Assembly: GCA_965224015.1 (NCBI GenBank)
Contig: OZ245032.1
Location: 1 to 64,000 of the forward strand
DNA from: CBDCVD01 sp965224015
GTDB lineage: Bacteria; Pseudomonadota; Alphaproteobacteria; Rhizobiales; CBDCVD01
Reading direction: 5' to 3'
DNA length: 64,000 nucleotides
Shown here: positions 36,301 to 45,038 of the stretch, one piece after another
How positions within the stretch are numbered: position 1 is the stretch's first letter
How the letters are laid out: every line of letters begins with the position of its first letter
Made by a program: the position numbers and the translations under genes
The notes under the pieces: generated by a model
The model's input: only the letters and a program-made list of their open reading frames with translations
What the model was told of the DNA's origin: nothing
The model's database searches: none

Positions 36301-36310
36301 AGCCTCGTGA

Positions 36311-36446
36311 AGCCATTTATCTGATCATTGCTTTTTTCCGGCGGCTTCGTGGTGTGTCAAGGGCTGCTCAAGCGCCGCCTTCGGCGGTTGTTAAACCCTT
36401 GACACACCACAGCCGCCGGTTAGGGCTCATGATCAGATAAATGGCT
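36311..36446. repeat. Long near-perfect palindrome (136 bp)
   Basis: The outer arms AGCCATTTATCTGATCAT and ATGATCAGATAAATGGCT are perfectly complementary. The inner arms CCGGCGGCT...GTGTGTCAAGGG and CCCTTGACACAC...AGCCGCCGG pair over about 24 bp with a 2-nt bulge. The tip CCGCCTTCGGCGG has a TTCG loop. It could form a cruciform or very stable RNA hairpin. Single copy in the window; possibly a fourth MITE family. Confidence 0.85.
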
Positions 36447-36514
36447 GGTAGCGCCTTTCGTATAGACATGAACCGATAAAGCACGAGAAAAAGCCCCTTA
36501 TCCATAACCGAGGT

Positions 36515-36546
36515 TAAAAAAGTTATCCCCTTGTGTTGCAAGAGGG
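36515..36546 (-). terminator. Intrinsic terminator of the structured RNA
   Basis: Read on the minus strand, CCCTCTTG-CAACA-CAAGGGG is followed by ATAAC and six T residues (36521-36516). Confidence 0.7.
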
Positions 36547-36676
36547 TTATGGTGGGACTTACCGGCCTTTTCGGATTGCCTGATGCGGCCGCGCATCGGG
36601 CAGAAGGCCGGGCGGTGGTCCCGAAGTGGGCGTTGTGTACGGAACACGTCCTAACAGGGCGACCCCATAACCTCCG
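36515..36676 (-). ncRNA. Structured RNA, candidate 6S RNA
   Basis: On the minus strand, a closing stem pairs GGTTATGG (from 36672 down) with CCATAACC (36552-36545). Inside are a large internal region (GTTAGGACGTGTTCCGTACA) and a long apical stem (CCGGCCTT/AAGGCCGG, then GCCCGATGCG/CGCATCAGGC). The transcript ends at a hairpin and T-run. A long stem interrupted by a big central bubble, and the length (about 140-160 nt), fit alphaproteobacterial 6S RNA, which binds RNA polymerase. Sequence match is from memory only, so the 6S name is tentative; that this is a structured transcript is firmer. Confidence 0.5.
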
Positions 36677-36699
36677 GTGCGGCCGCAGGACGCAAACCC

Positions 36700-37420
36700 T
36701 GGTGCCGACAGCGGCGGGAAGGCCGACAGGATTTGATGACTTGACGATTTGAGACATTGACGTCTTGTGGGCCGGGCGATTTAAGGTTTTGAGACCTTGT
36801 GAGGTTTTTCGTGTTCACGTACATGAATACGAAAATCTTGAAGGGATCGAGGCTTTAAAACCTGAAGACTGGACGAATTACGAGCATTGGTTCTGAAGGG
36901 CTTCAGGGTTGAACGGTTCATGAGGAAGAATTCTTGATGACTTATAGGTCTCAGTGCTTGAAATCCTGAGGATTTGAGATGAAAAGGACAGCATCCTACG
37001 GTGGCGTGTGCAATGTCCCCCTGTCAGGGGCCGTGTGCGACACCGGTCTTGATGAAGGCAGGCCCGCAGCACTTTACCGCTTGACACACCGGGCGCGCGA
37101 ATATCCCGAGGCGGGTGACGCTGCTTTGGGTTGTGCTGGAGGCGACTGGTGCTATTATAAATGGCGAGCCAGGTTTATGGGTTCGGGCTGAGAACGCCGC
37201 AGATCACCGTGTGCGGGTCATTGTTGACCGCCCCAAAACTGTTATTATTGTATACATTGCGCATGCGGCTCGATTGTGACCCGCGCTATCCACAAGGCTC
37301 TTGAGGTACTTTGCTCTCTTTGCTTTTTGCTTTTTGCTTTTTGCCTTTCGTTTTCAAGCCACGGGCGGACACCCGCCGCGTGAGGATTTTCCCATGCCGG
37401 CTCCGGCTTCAAGGTGGAAA
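36700..37420. other. Gene-poor spacer with low-complexity stretches
   Basis: About 720 bp. 36725-36990 is unusually rich in TTGA/TTGAC words and AT-rich relative to neighbours. A 70-residue plus-strand frame at 36979-37191 (MKRTASYGGVCN...) has no recognised similarity and no good ribosome site. At 37313-37350 there is a TTTTTGC tandem array (about four units). I see no firm gene. Confidence 0.45.
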
Positions 37421-37423
37421 TAG

Positions 37424-37459
37424 ATCAGCTTGGCGTTTAGGTGTACCCATTTTGCTATA
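37424..37459 (+). repeat. Family B element, truncated left end (B3)
   Basis: TAG at 37421-37423 then the first ~36 bp of family B (ATCAGCTTGGCGTTTAGG...). The remainder is missing; family A copy A5 follows after six bases. Confidence 0.75.
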
Positions 37460-37465
37460 ATATTA

Positions 37466-37566
37466 TACCAAGGGTCTTTAACAATGACTCATGGCTTAGC
37501 GTCAAAGAGGTGCGTTATCAAGGCCGTACACCAGTCAGCGTGTCTATAAAGCCAATACCGCTGGTA
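37466..37566 (+). repeat. Family A MITE (A5), 101 bp
   Basis: An intact copy with TTA duplications at 37463-37465 and 37567-37569. The right TTA is the TAA stop codon (minus strand) of the double-domain ALDH gene, so the insertion landed exactly on the stop and restored it through target duplication. Confidence 0.95.
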
Positions 37567-39951
37567 TTACTCCCCATAGGGTACCCAGATATTTTTGACC
37601 TGGGTGAGCTGGTCCAGGTATGCCTCCATCCACCCTGCAGGTGGCGAGGACCAATCGTGGCCACGACCGTGACTGGTGTGCGTATGTTTAAGATTTGCAG
37701 CTGAGCGTACCTCAGCATCGGCACAGATGGCGGGGGAGGAAAAACACCAAAGACCGTCCAGATTGTCGTGATCGGCAAGAGGGGGCACGAGGTTTTCGTG
37801 GGTGCCGGTAACAATGTTCACCGCCCCCGCCGGCACATCGGACGTCTCCAGGACCTGGTAAAAGTCTGTCGCAATCAACGGGTACGCCGTACTGGGAACA
37901 ATAATCACCCGATTACCCATGGCAAGTGCCGGCGCCAGCATAGAGGTGAAAGCCAAAAGAGGGGCTTCCTGCGGACATACAACAGCTATCACCCCAAGAG
38001 GCTCGTTCATGGCAAGTGCGACGGCGCGCAGGGGCGGTTGGTGCACCCGTCCTTCGTATTTGTCGGCCCAGGCGGCGGCGTCAAACCAGCCCGCGATCGC
38101 CTGCTCGATTTCCCGTCTTGCGTGCGGTCGGCTGGCACCGGTCATCAGGCGCAACCGATCGATAAAATTGTCTGCCCGCACCGCCAGGTTCTCGCCAATA
38201 TAGTACAGCACCTGCGCGCGCAAATGGGCGCTGGCGTCGCCCCAGGTGCCACCCTTTTGTGCCGCTTCCACGGCATTGCGCACATCCTTGCGGTTGCCAT
38301 CGGGAACCAATCCGAGAAAAGTGCCGCGGTGATCGTTTACAGACAGGCTGTAACCGCTATCCGGGCGGGTTTGTTTGCCTCCTATGAAGAGCTTTGCCGT
38401 GCGGTCGATGGCTGAAGGCTGTGGCGCGGCAGGGGGTTGGGTTTTTTTGGCTCTGGTGCGGCCCTTGCGCTCCGGCTGAGGGGCGGGCAGGTTAAGCGTC
38501 AAATAGTCGCCCATGCCCTCCCTGCCACCTTCACGACCAAATCCGGACTCCCTGTAACCGCCAAATCCGACAGCCGCATCAAACTGATTGGCGCAATTGG
38601 TCCACACCACGCCGGCTTTGAGCTTTGGCGCGATATCAAGGGCCAGGTTGACATTTTCCGTCCACACACTGGCGGCCAGCCCATAACGGGTGTTGTTGGC
38701 CAGTGTCACAGCCTCAGAAGGTGTGCGGAATGTCATGAGCGTCAAAACAGGGCCGAAGATCTCCTCACAAACCGCGCTATTGGCAGGAGAGACCCGGGTC
38801 ATCAGGGTTGGGGGATAAAATACGCCCTTTTTGGGAAATCGGATTCTGGGGGTCCAGACGTCCGCACCGTCTTCGCGTCCTGCGTCCACAAGGGCTGATA
38901 CGCGCTTTTTCTGGGTCTCGTCGATAATGGCCCCCATATCGACGGATTTGTCGAGGGGATTGCCAATGCGAAACCGTCCCAGTCGGGCCTTGATTTTTTC
39001 AATTATGGTTTGCGACACGGGTTCCTGCACAAGGGCACGCGAGCCGGCACAACAGACCTGGCCCTGATTAAACCAGATACTGTCCACAAGTCCTTCCACC
39101 GCCGCGTCCAAATCGGCATCATCAAAGATAATAAAGGCAGACTTGCCGCCAAGCTCCAGGGTCAAACGCTTGCCACTGCCGGCGGTCTGTTTACGAATAA
39201 GGCGTCCCACCTCGGTTGAGCCGGTAAAGGCGATTTTGTCAATGTCCCTGCAGTTGACCAGGGCCTCTCCCGTGCGTCCATCGCCGGTGACAATGTTCAC
39301 CACCCCCGGCGGTACACCGACTTCCATGCACAGTTCAGCAAACAGCAGTGCGGTTAAACTCGTTTGCTCGGCGGGCTTGAGGACGACCGTGTTCCCCGCC
39401 GCCAGCGCCGGTGCAATCTTCCATGCCAGCATCAGTAGCGGAAAGTTCCATGGGATAATCTGCCCTGCGACCCCGATCGCCCGGTGATGGGGAAACTGGG
39501 TGCGCAAAATCTGAGCCCAGCCCGCATGGTGATAGAAATGGCGAATGGCAAGGGGAATATCGATATCGCGTGTCTCGCGAATGGGTTTACCGTTGTCCAG
39601 GGTCTCGAGCACGGCAAACAGGCGCGCGCGCTTTTGCAGTCCGCGGGCGAGGGCATAGAGTACCCGTGCCCGCGCGGGCCCGCCTGAGGCCTCCCAGGTG
39701 GCCTGCGCCTGGCGCGCGGCACGGGTTGCGCGGTGCACCTGCGCCGATGCGCCCTGGAGAACCTGCGCTAACCGCTCATGGGTTGCCGGATTGATGCTCG
39801 CAAACGTTTTTGCAGTTTTGGGACGTATCCATTTCCCGCCGATGAAGTGGCCGAAACGGCGGTCGTGACTGTCCAGCCAATCTTGCGCTCTTTGCGCATC
39901 CTCAGGAGCGGGGCCGTATTCGAGGCTATTGAAAATCTCGCGAATATTCAT
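37567..39951 (-). CDS. Double-domain aldehyde dehydrogenase family protein
   Basis: 794 residues from ATG 39951 (AGGACT upstream). The first ALDH domain (about 1-480) is complete: FTGSTEVG, catalytic-base region LELGGKS, and nucleophile Cys in GQVCCAGSR. The second domain (about 500-794) keeps the cofactor-binding N-terminal half (HLRAQVLYYIGENLAVRADN, GVIAVVCPQEAPLLAFTSML) but lacks the catalytic half, so it is probably structural. The gene lies 26 bp after deoC in the same direction. DeoC makes acetaldehyde, a plausible substrate, turned into acetate. Its stop codon is the target duplication of A5. Confidence 0.92.
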   Translation of the reverse strand: MNIREIFNSLEYGPAPEDAQRAQDWLDSHDRRFGHFIGGKWIRPKTAKTFASINPATHERLAQVLQGASAQVHRATRAARQAQATWEASGGPARARVLYALARGLQKRARLFAVLETLDNGKPIRETRDIDIPLAIRHFYHHAGWAQILRTQFPHHRAIGVAGQIIPWNFPLLMLAWKIAPALAAGNTVVLKPAEQTSLTALLFAELCMEVGVPPGVVNIVTGDGRTGEALVNCRDIDKIAFTGSTEVGRLIRKQTAGSGKRLTLELGGKSAFIIFDDADLDAAVEGLVDSIWFNQGQVCCAGSRALVQEPVSQTIIEKIKARLGRFRIGNPLDKSVDMGAIIDETQKKRVSALVDAGREDGADVWTPRIRFPKKGVFYPPTLMTRVSPANSAVCEEIFGPVLTLMTFRTPSEAVTLANNTRYGLAASVWTENVNLALDIAPKLKAGVVWTNCANQFDAAVGFGGYRESGFGREGGREGMGDYLTLNLPAPQPERKGRTRAKKTQPPAAPQPSAIDRTAKLFIGGKQTRPDSGYSLSVNDHRGTFLGLVPDGNRKDVRNAVEAAQKGGTWGDASAHLRAQVLYYIGENLAVRADNFIDRLRLMTGASRPHARREIEQAIAGWFDAAAWADKYEGRVHQPPLRAVALAMNEPLGVIAVVCPQEAPLLAFTSMLAPALAMGNRVIIVPSTAYPLIATDFYQVLETSDVPAGAVNIVTGTHENLVPPLADHDNLDGLWCFSSPAICADAEVRSAANLKHTHTSHGRGHDWSSPPAGWMEAYLDQLTQVKNIWVPYGE

Positions 39952-39977
39952 CGCTATAGTCCTTCGCGCGGTAGAAT

Positions 39978-40979
39978 TCACACCATCGGATGGCGATGGG
40001 CGGCTGAATAGCGGCCGGTGACGTAATGCTCAAGTTGGCGCTCAATGTCGCCAAGCAGGCTGGAGGCCCCGAAGCGAAACAGGTCTGGGGTGAGCCAGTC
40101 GTTGCCAAGTTCTTCCTTAACCAGGATGAGATAGTGCAGGGCCTCTTTGGCGCGAGAGATACCGCCTGCGGGCTTGAAGCCAACCCGATAGCCTGTCTCA
40201 TGAAAATAATCGCGAATGGTGCGCAGCATTACCAGGCTGACGGGCAGGGTTGCGTTGACAGGCTCTTTGCCCGTCGAGGTCTTGACAAAATCGGCGCCTG
40301 CCATCATGCACACCAGAGACGCCCTGGCGACATTGCGCAGGGTCTGCAATTCGCCGGTAGCCAATATAGCTTTCATATGGGCGTCCCCGCAGGCCTCGCG
40401 AAACCTGCGCACTTCGTCGTATAACGCCCGCCAATCGCCGCGCAACACGTGCTGCCTGGAAATAACAATATCGATCTCGCGCGCGCCCATCTTGACCGAG
40501 GCTTCGATTTCCGCAAGGCGCGTGGCAAGAGGAGATAGTCCCGCGGGAAATCCTGTCGAGACCGCCGCCACCGGAATGTCACATTGGCCAAGCGCCTTAA
40601 GGGCTGCGGGGATCATTTCATGATAGACGCACACAGCTCCGGTAGTGAGCCTCAGGTCCGCCGCGCCCATGGCCTGCAAAAGATCTCGGCGCACCGGCAG
40701 CATGGCTTTGGCGCAAAGGCGTGCCACACGCTCAGGTGTGTCGTCGCCGGACAATGTCGTCAGATCGATCATGGAGACCGCTTTTAACAACCATGCGGCC
40801 TGCCATTGCTTTTTCAGGCTGCGGCGCATGACAAGAGAGCCCGTGCGCCTGTGCGCAGCGGAACGGTTAACACGCACAAGGTTGACCCAATCGCGTCTGA
40901 ACGCCATGCCGGGATTGCGTCCGGACCTGCTCTCATTTGTCGGGGCATCGGCAAACAGCTTGTGGGGTTTTAAGGTCAT
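39978..40979 (-). CDS. deoC: Deoxyribose-phosphate aldolase
   Basis: 333 residues, longer than E. coli DeoC by an N-terminal extension of about 70 residues. Core motifs: AVSTGFPAG, REIDIVI (acidic residue pair), and the Schiff-base Lys in DFVKTSTGK (about 240), then GFKPAGGI. It splits 2-deoxyribose-5-phosphate into glyceraldehyde-3-phosphate and acetaldehyde in nucleoside breakdown. Start 40979 is supported by reconstruction: without element C3 its ATG overlaps the original TGA of the upstream HAD gene (ATGA). It is followed by the ALDH likely to consume acetaldehyde. Confidence 0.93.
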   Translation of the reverse strand: MTLKPHKLFADAPTNESRSGRNPGMAFRRDWVNLVRVNRSAAHRRTGSLVMRRSLKKQWQAAWLLKAVSMIDLTTLSGDDTPERVARLCAKAMLPVRRDLLQAMGAADLRLTTGAVCVYHEMIPAALKALGQCDIPVAAVSTGFPAGLSPLATRLAEIEASVKMGAREIDIVISRQHVLRGDWRALYDEVRRFREACGDAHMKAILATGELQTLRNVARASLVCMMAGADFVKTSTGKEPVNATLPVSLVMLRTIRDYFHETGYRVGFKPAGGISRAKEALHYLILVKEELGNDWLTPDLFRFGASSLLGDIERQLEHYVTGRYSAAHRHPMV

Positions 40980-40999
40980 GACGCATGCCTGTGATTTAG

Positions 41000-41271
41000 A
41001 GCGTGTCAGGTCTTAATAGAATCAATTCTGTTTCTCGATTGGCGAGGCGATTCCCAAGCTCAAGGCGATCGAAGAGCGATGTTTATCCATCTCTCAAGAG
41101 CGGCTTGGGCGTGGGCGTTGCGCCAATCGGAAACCCGAAGGGACGGGCGCTTTTGCACCAATATGGACCTTAAGTCTCTTGCAAATAGCCCCACTATATC
41201 CTGCGAGACTTAAGGCCCATCTTGTCACAAAATCGCTCCGTCAGAATGGTTCTATTAAGACCTGATACGCT
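41000..41271 (+). repeat. Family C MITE (C3), long form, 272 bp
   Basis: Flanked by TTAG (40996-40999) and CTAG (41272-41275), a YTAG pair. It carries the same extra arm as C2. Inserted between the HAD gene and deoC; it encodes the last residues (ERIRS) and stop of the HAD protein. Confidence 0.92.
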
Positions 41272-41989
41272 CTAGGGTTTTGATGATCTGCGGAATACCT
41301 TCCAGTGAGTCGATGGCAAAAAAATTGTCGTGATGAATATCCTCGTCGTGGCGTTCCATAGCGGCGGTTACGTGATAGGGGATGTGAACCGCAAAGCCTC
41401 CGATTTCCAGTACCGGAATAACATCGGAAACAACCGAGTTGCCGATCATCATGAAGCGGGTCGGGTCGATCTTGCGGCGCTCACAAATGTAGCGGTAAGT
41501 GTCCGCATCTTTTTCCGCAACAATTTCCGTATGGTCAAAATAATGCGCCAGCCCGGATTGATCAATCTTGTTACTCTGGTCCAGAAGATCGCCTTTGGTT
41601 ACCAACAGCAAACGGTGTGTGTCTTTTAGCATATCCAGGGTTTTGCGCGCCCCGCGCAGAAGCTCAACCGGGGCCTCCAGCATCGCCTTGCCCAGCATAA
41701 TGATGGTGTGGATGTCATCGGCGCAAATCGCCCGGTTGGACAGTTGGATCGCGGTCTCCACCATGGAAAGGGTAAACCCTTTTACCCCATAACCAAAGTG
41801 CTTGATATTGCGCCGCTCGGTCCTGGCCAGTTGCGCATCCACGGTCTTGATGTCCGCGTAGCGGCGCAAAATCTGCGCCAGCTGGGTCTGGGTTTCCTGA
41901 AACAGGGACTCGCAGTGCCACAGGGTGTCATCCGCGTCAAAAGCGATGGCCAATGACGCGGTTCGCTCAGGCGGGCCGGCAAGGCTCAT
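41255..41989 (-). CDS. HAD superfamily hydrolase
   Basis: About 244 residues from ATG 41989, which overlaps the upstream dioxygenase stop (ATGA). Motif I AFDADDTLW (nucleophile Asp, about 15-23), motif II LLLVTKGD, and motif IV MIGNSVVSDV are all present. Probable phosphatase in the cytosol; substrate unknown. The present end KTLERIRS comes from element C3. Without it the frame reads KTL-(D/N)-HRHAS and stops at a TGA overlapping the deoC start, so the operon was translationally coupled before the insertion. Confidence 0.88.
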   Translation of the reverse strand: MSLAGPPERTASLAIAFDADDTLWHCESLFQETQTQLAQILRRYADIKTVDAQLARTERRNIKHFGYGVKGFTLSMVETAIQLSNRAICADDIHTIIMLGKAMLEAPVELLRGARKTLDMLKDTHRLLLVTKGDLLDQSNKIDQSGLAHYFDHTEIVAEKDADTYRYICERRKIDPTRFMMIGNSVVSDVIPVLEIGGFAVHIPYHVTAAMERHDEDIHHDNFFAIDSLEGIPQIIKTLERIRS

Positions 41990-42867
41990 CGAAAACCCCG
42001 TAACGGCAAATCGGGTGCCCGTTGCAGCCAGTTTTCGGGCCCATACCGGCACGTGCCGTCGATGGCATGAAGGGTATAGGCGCGGCGGGACCTGGTGGAG
42101 CGATTGGCGGCGCTAAAGTGAGGCAGACTTCCATGCAAAACCACAAGCGTGCCGGCCCTGGCCTCAAGGATGACTTCGCGCTTATGCGCAAATGGTGTGG
42201 CGTCGATGGTCTCAATGGCAAGGTCCCCGCGCCCATTGCGGCGATAGAGCTGGCGCACCGGTGACGTGTGCTCGCCGGCAAGGGCCCGCAGGCACCCGTT
42301 TTCAAGAGTTGCGTCCTCAAGGGCAAACCAGAATCCGATCACGCTGAACGGCTCGGTAATAAGAAATGTGCTATCCTGGTGCCAGCTGACTTCGCCACCG
42401 ATCTCTGGTTGTTTGAAGATCATCATGGACTGCAGCACTTGCGGTTCTTCCATCCCGATATCGTCGGCGAGGTTGGCCAGCTTTTGCCCATGGGAAAACG
42501 CGGAGAATACGGGATCCAGATCGTGTATGGCATGTCCGATTTTGTTAATGGCACGTGCTTTTGGCTTGATCAGTTCGCCGCTGTCGTTGATGGCTTCCTC
42601 TTCAAAGAAAAAGCGGATTTTGTCTCCAGAGGACGCAAAATAATCATCGCGGGACTGGGAGCCGGAGGTTGAAAACACGCTCAATAATCCAGCCGGATCG
42701 AAAGCCTCGATAAGTTCGTCAGCGCGCCCGCATAGGGCCTTACAGGTATCAGGGGTGACGAAATCCTCCAGCACCAGAAAACCGTCGCGGTTGTAGGCCG
42801 CCTTCATATCATGGCTTAGGTGGCCATCTGCGGGTGCTGCAAACGTTGTTGGTTTTTCGAAGGTCAT
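41986..42867 (-). CDS. Phytanoyl-CoA dioxygenase family protein
   Basis: 293 residues. The iron-binding HxD motif sits in SWHQDSTFLI (about 164-173) and a distal His candidate in VVLHGSLPHFSAANRS near 255-265, with Arg further on. The N-terminal YNRDGFLVLEDFVTPDTCKA is typical. A non-haem iron, 2-oxoglutarate-dependent hydroxylase; substrate unknown. It is the first gene of the PhyH-HAD-deoC-ALDH minus-strand operon, with an ATGA overlap to the HAD gene. Confidence 0.9.
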   Translation of the reverse strand: MTFEKPTTFAAPADGHLSHDMKAAYNRDGFLVLEDFVTPDTCKALCGRADELIEAFDPAGLLSVFSTSGSQSRDDYFASSGDKIRFFFEEEAINDSGELIKPKARAINKIGHAIHDLDPVFSAFSHGQKLANLADDIGMEEPQVLQSMMIFKQPEIGGEVSWHQDSTFLITEPFSVIGFWFALEDATLENGCLRALAGEHTSPVRQLYRRNGRGDLAIETIDATPFAHKREVILEARAGTLVVLHGSLPHFSAANRSTRSRRAYTLHAIDGTCRYGPENWLQRAPDLPLRGFR

Positions 42868-42891
42868 AACGGCCTCGCTGATATGATTCCA

Positions 42892-42955
42892 CTATAGCAA
42901 AATGCGTTTAACGGGATTGATGGGCATTCTCGTATTTTTCTCGCATTTTGCTACA
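42892..42955 (-). repeat. Family B half-element (B7)
   Basis: Only the CTATAGCAAAATGCG/GCATTTTGCTA inverted-repeat half is present, in reverse orientation. Located between the PhyH gene and the DUF1638 gene. Confidence 0.7.
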
Positions 42956-42972
42956 AGCCCTGATGGACCTGG

Positions 42973-43596
42973 TCAGGCAGATGACGATTGTGGTTTTCTT
43001 GCCGCCGCGGCAAGAAAGTCTGTGTAGTCTCCGTAGCCCGTGAAGTGATAGTCATAGGCAAGATCAAGGTCCTGCGCAATCGCTTCGGCCTTGTTTTGCA
43101 GTTTCTTGTCTTCTGTCTGGGCAAGATAGACCAGCCTGTTGTAGTTTTTGAAATACATGTCTTTCAACTGCGGCAGGCGGTCGATGCCCAAAGACCTGGC
43201 GATAATCTTGTCATAGTGACGGACCATAAAGTCGGTAAGAAAGAAGGTCCCGGCATCCTCGGCCATCTTCCTGGCAAACACCGCGCGCCCGGCAAACATT
43301 TCATAGCAATGAGCGCCCGGAATGCGTTCAACCTGTTCCTCCTCCAAAACCTTGTCCAACAAGCCTCCGGTGCCACAGTCACTATAAAGGACGAGAATGC
43401 GATCGTATCGTTGGCGGTTTTCGCGAATCATGGTGCGAACGGCGCCGGGGATATGTTGCGGGGTAAAGTGCAACTGCGCCGGCAGGCAGTGGACGGTTAG
43501 CTGATTCCAGCCGTTCTTCTCGACAATATGGATCATTTCGTGCGCCATGGCACCACAGGTGATCAACAGAGTCCGGCGTTGTGTAGAGCGTGTCAT
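42973..43596 (-). CDS. DUF1638 domain-containing protein
   Basis: 207 residues. The motif LLITCGAMAHEM near the start, ILVLYSDCGTGGLLDKVL (about 89-106) and AHCYEMFAGRAVF are characteristic of DUF1638, a family of unknown biochemical role sometimes found near corrinoid or methylamine genes. The N-terminal MTRST codons are identical to the tip of a family C element (TAGAGCGTGTCAT), possibly a relic. No operon partner is evident; convergent or independent neighbours. Confidence 0.85.
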   Translation of the reverse strand: MTRSTQRRTLLITCGAMAHEMIHIVEKNGWNQLTVHCLPAQLHFTPQHIPGAVRTMIRENRQRYDRILVLYSDCGTGGLLDKVLEEEQVERIPGAHCYEMFAGRAVFARKMAEDAGTFFLTDFMVRHYDKIIARSLGIDRLPQLKDMYFKNYNRLVYLAQTEDKKLQNKAEAIAQDLDLAYDYHFTGYGDYTDFLAAAARKPQSSSA

Positions 43597-43661
43597 GGCC
43601 CGATTCTAGCGCATTTTGTGCTCACGTCGAGTCACAAATCAGACAGTCGGAAAAAGCCCTG

Positions 43662-44780
43662 TTATCTCGAACGGGACTTGCGAAACCGGCCCGCAATGGC
43701 TGGTGCGCGTGCGCCCGTTGTGGTGGCAAAGCTTGCCGGCAGGCCCTCGCGATGGCGCACAGCAAGATAGGCAAAAGCCTGGGCTTCGATAAAGTCGGCC
43801 GAGACTCCAATATCGTCGGCGCGGCGCACGCAAACCTGGGGCCCGGCGATTTTCTCCAACCCATCCATGATCGTTTTGTTGTGCACGCCGCCGCCGCAGA
43901 CCACGAGGGTTTTGATGGGAGCCGGCAGGTCATTCAAAGATCGCTCGATGGCCCGCACGGTAAATGCTGTCAGGGTCGCAGCGCCATCGGCCAATGTCGC
44001 ATCCCCGAGCACGAGAGGAGAAAAATCGTTCCGGTCTAAAGACTTCGGGGCCTTGCGAGTAAAATAACCATGGCTCAGATAAGCCGCAAGAGCGGCCTCA
44101 TCGACGCGCCCGCGAGCAGCGATATCCCCCCCCACGTCCATGCCATGGTCGCTGCGCGAGGCAACCCAATCATCAATCAACCCATTGCCGGGGCCGGTGT
44201 CAAATGCCACCAGATGGTCGTCGATCCCTACAAAGGTCAAATTGGCCACACCGCCAATGTTAAGAAATGCCACGGGCAGATCCAACTGAAAATACGCGCT
44301 CAATGCCTTGTGATAGATGGGCGCCAAAGGCGCACCTTCACCGCCGGCCTCCATGTCCGCGAGGCGAAAATCATAGACCGTGTCGATCCCCGTTGCGTCC
44401 GCCAGCATCTGCCCGTCGCCGACCTGGATTGTTAGGCCGCGATCCGGTGCGTGTAACAGGGTGTGCCCGTGAAAACCGATCACATCGACGCCTCCCGATC
44501 CCATCCCGGCCTTGGCAAGAAGCTGCTCGACGGCTTTAATGTGCGCGTAAGTGACGACCTCCTCAGCCTGGGCAACGGTGTTGGGGCGTAGATCGCGTTT
44601 GTCAAGTCGGGCTGCCTCGGATATGCCGGCGCGTATAGTCTCACGTGCCGTTTCCTCATAAGGAAGAAACATCGTCTCGCCCAGTGCTACAATGCGCGCT
44701 CCGTCGGTTTGCAGGAGTGCCCCGTCGACGCCATCCAGCGACGTACCGCTCATCAGTCCTAACGCGGTTTGCGTTTGCAT
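43662..44780 (-). CDS. anmK: Anhydro-N-acetylmuramic acid kinase
   Basis: 372 residues from ATG 44780, where the family's opening begins (MQTQTALGLMSGTSLDGVDG). ATP/substrate motifs follow: GFHGHTLLHAPDRGLTIQVG, FLNIGGVANLTFVG, FDTGPGNGLIDDW and VCGGGVHN. It phosphorylates 1,6-anhydroMurNAc from cell-wall turnover in the cytosol, the first step of recycling. Divergent from tyrS, the common arrangement in alphaproteobacteria. Confidence 0.95.
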   Translation of the reverse strand: MQTQTALGLMSGTSLDGVDGALLQTDGARIVALGETMFLPYEETARETIRAGISEAARLDKRDLRPNTVAQAEEVVTYAHIKAVEQLLAKAGMGSGGVDVIGFHGHTLLHAPDRGLTIQVGDGQMLADATGIDTVYDFRLADMEAGGEGAPLAPIYHKALSAYFQLDLPVAFLNIGGVANLTFVGIDDHLVAFDTGPGNGLIDDWVASRSDHGMDVGGDIAARGRVDEAALAAYLSHGYFTRKAPKSLDRNDFSPLVLGDATLADGAATLTAFTVRAIERSLNDLPAPIKTLVVCGGGVHNKTIMDGLEKIAGPQVCVRRADDIGVSADFIEAQAFAYLAVRHREGLPASFATTTGARAPAIAGRFRKSRSR

Positions 44781-45000
44781 TTGCGTCCCATCCCGTTTAG
44801 TACTCGACCGCTTGTTTGTGCGTGTCAGTTGGAAATTTCTGTTTACGACCTGGCCAGCCCGCTCCCCCTCTTGCGCCCTCCATAGGGTAGCGCCCATGCT
44901 GGGGGGCCCCAAGAGGCGGAGTGGGTAGGGTGATGCCCGTTCGCGGAGATGCCCAGCTATATAGCACGAAGTATATCAAAGCCAATTGTTCGTTCAAACC

Positions 45001-45009
45001 TGATATAAT
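45001..45009 (+). promoter_or_regulatory. Extended -10 promoter of tyrS
   Basis: TGATATAAT matches the extended -10 form (TGnTATAAT), 30 bp before the tyrS start; no good -35 at the normal distance. Confidence 0.45.
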
Positions 45010-45038
45010 CTAACCCATTGTCGTAGCAGGATAGCCCT

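Noticed and set aside
43572..43610. Family C end at the start of the DUF1638 gene
   Set aside because: Only about 13-14 bp match (TAGAGCGTGTCAT), with no second end or duplication; could be chance, so noted only in the gene entry.
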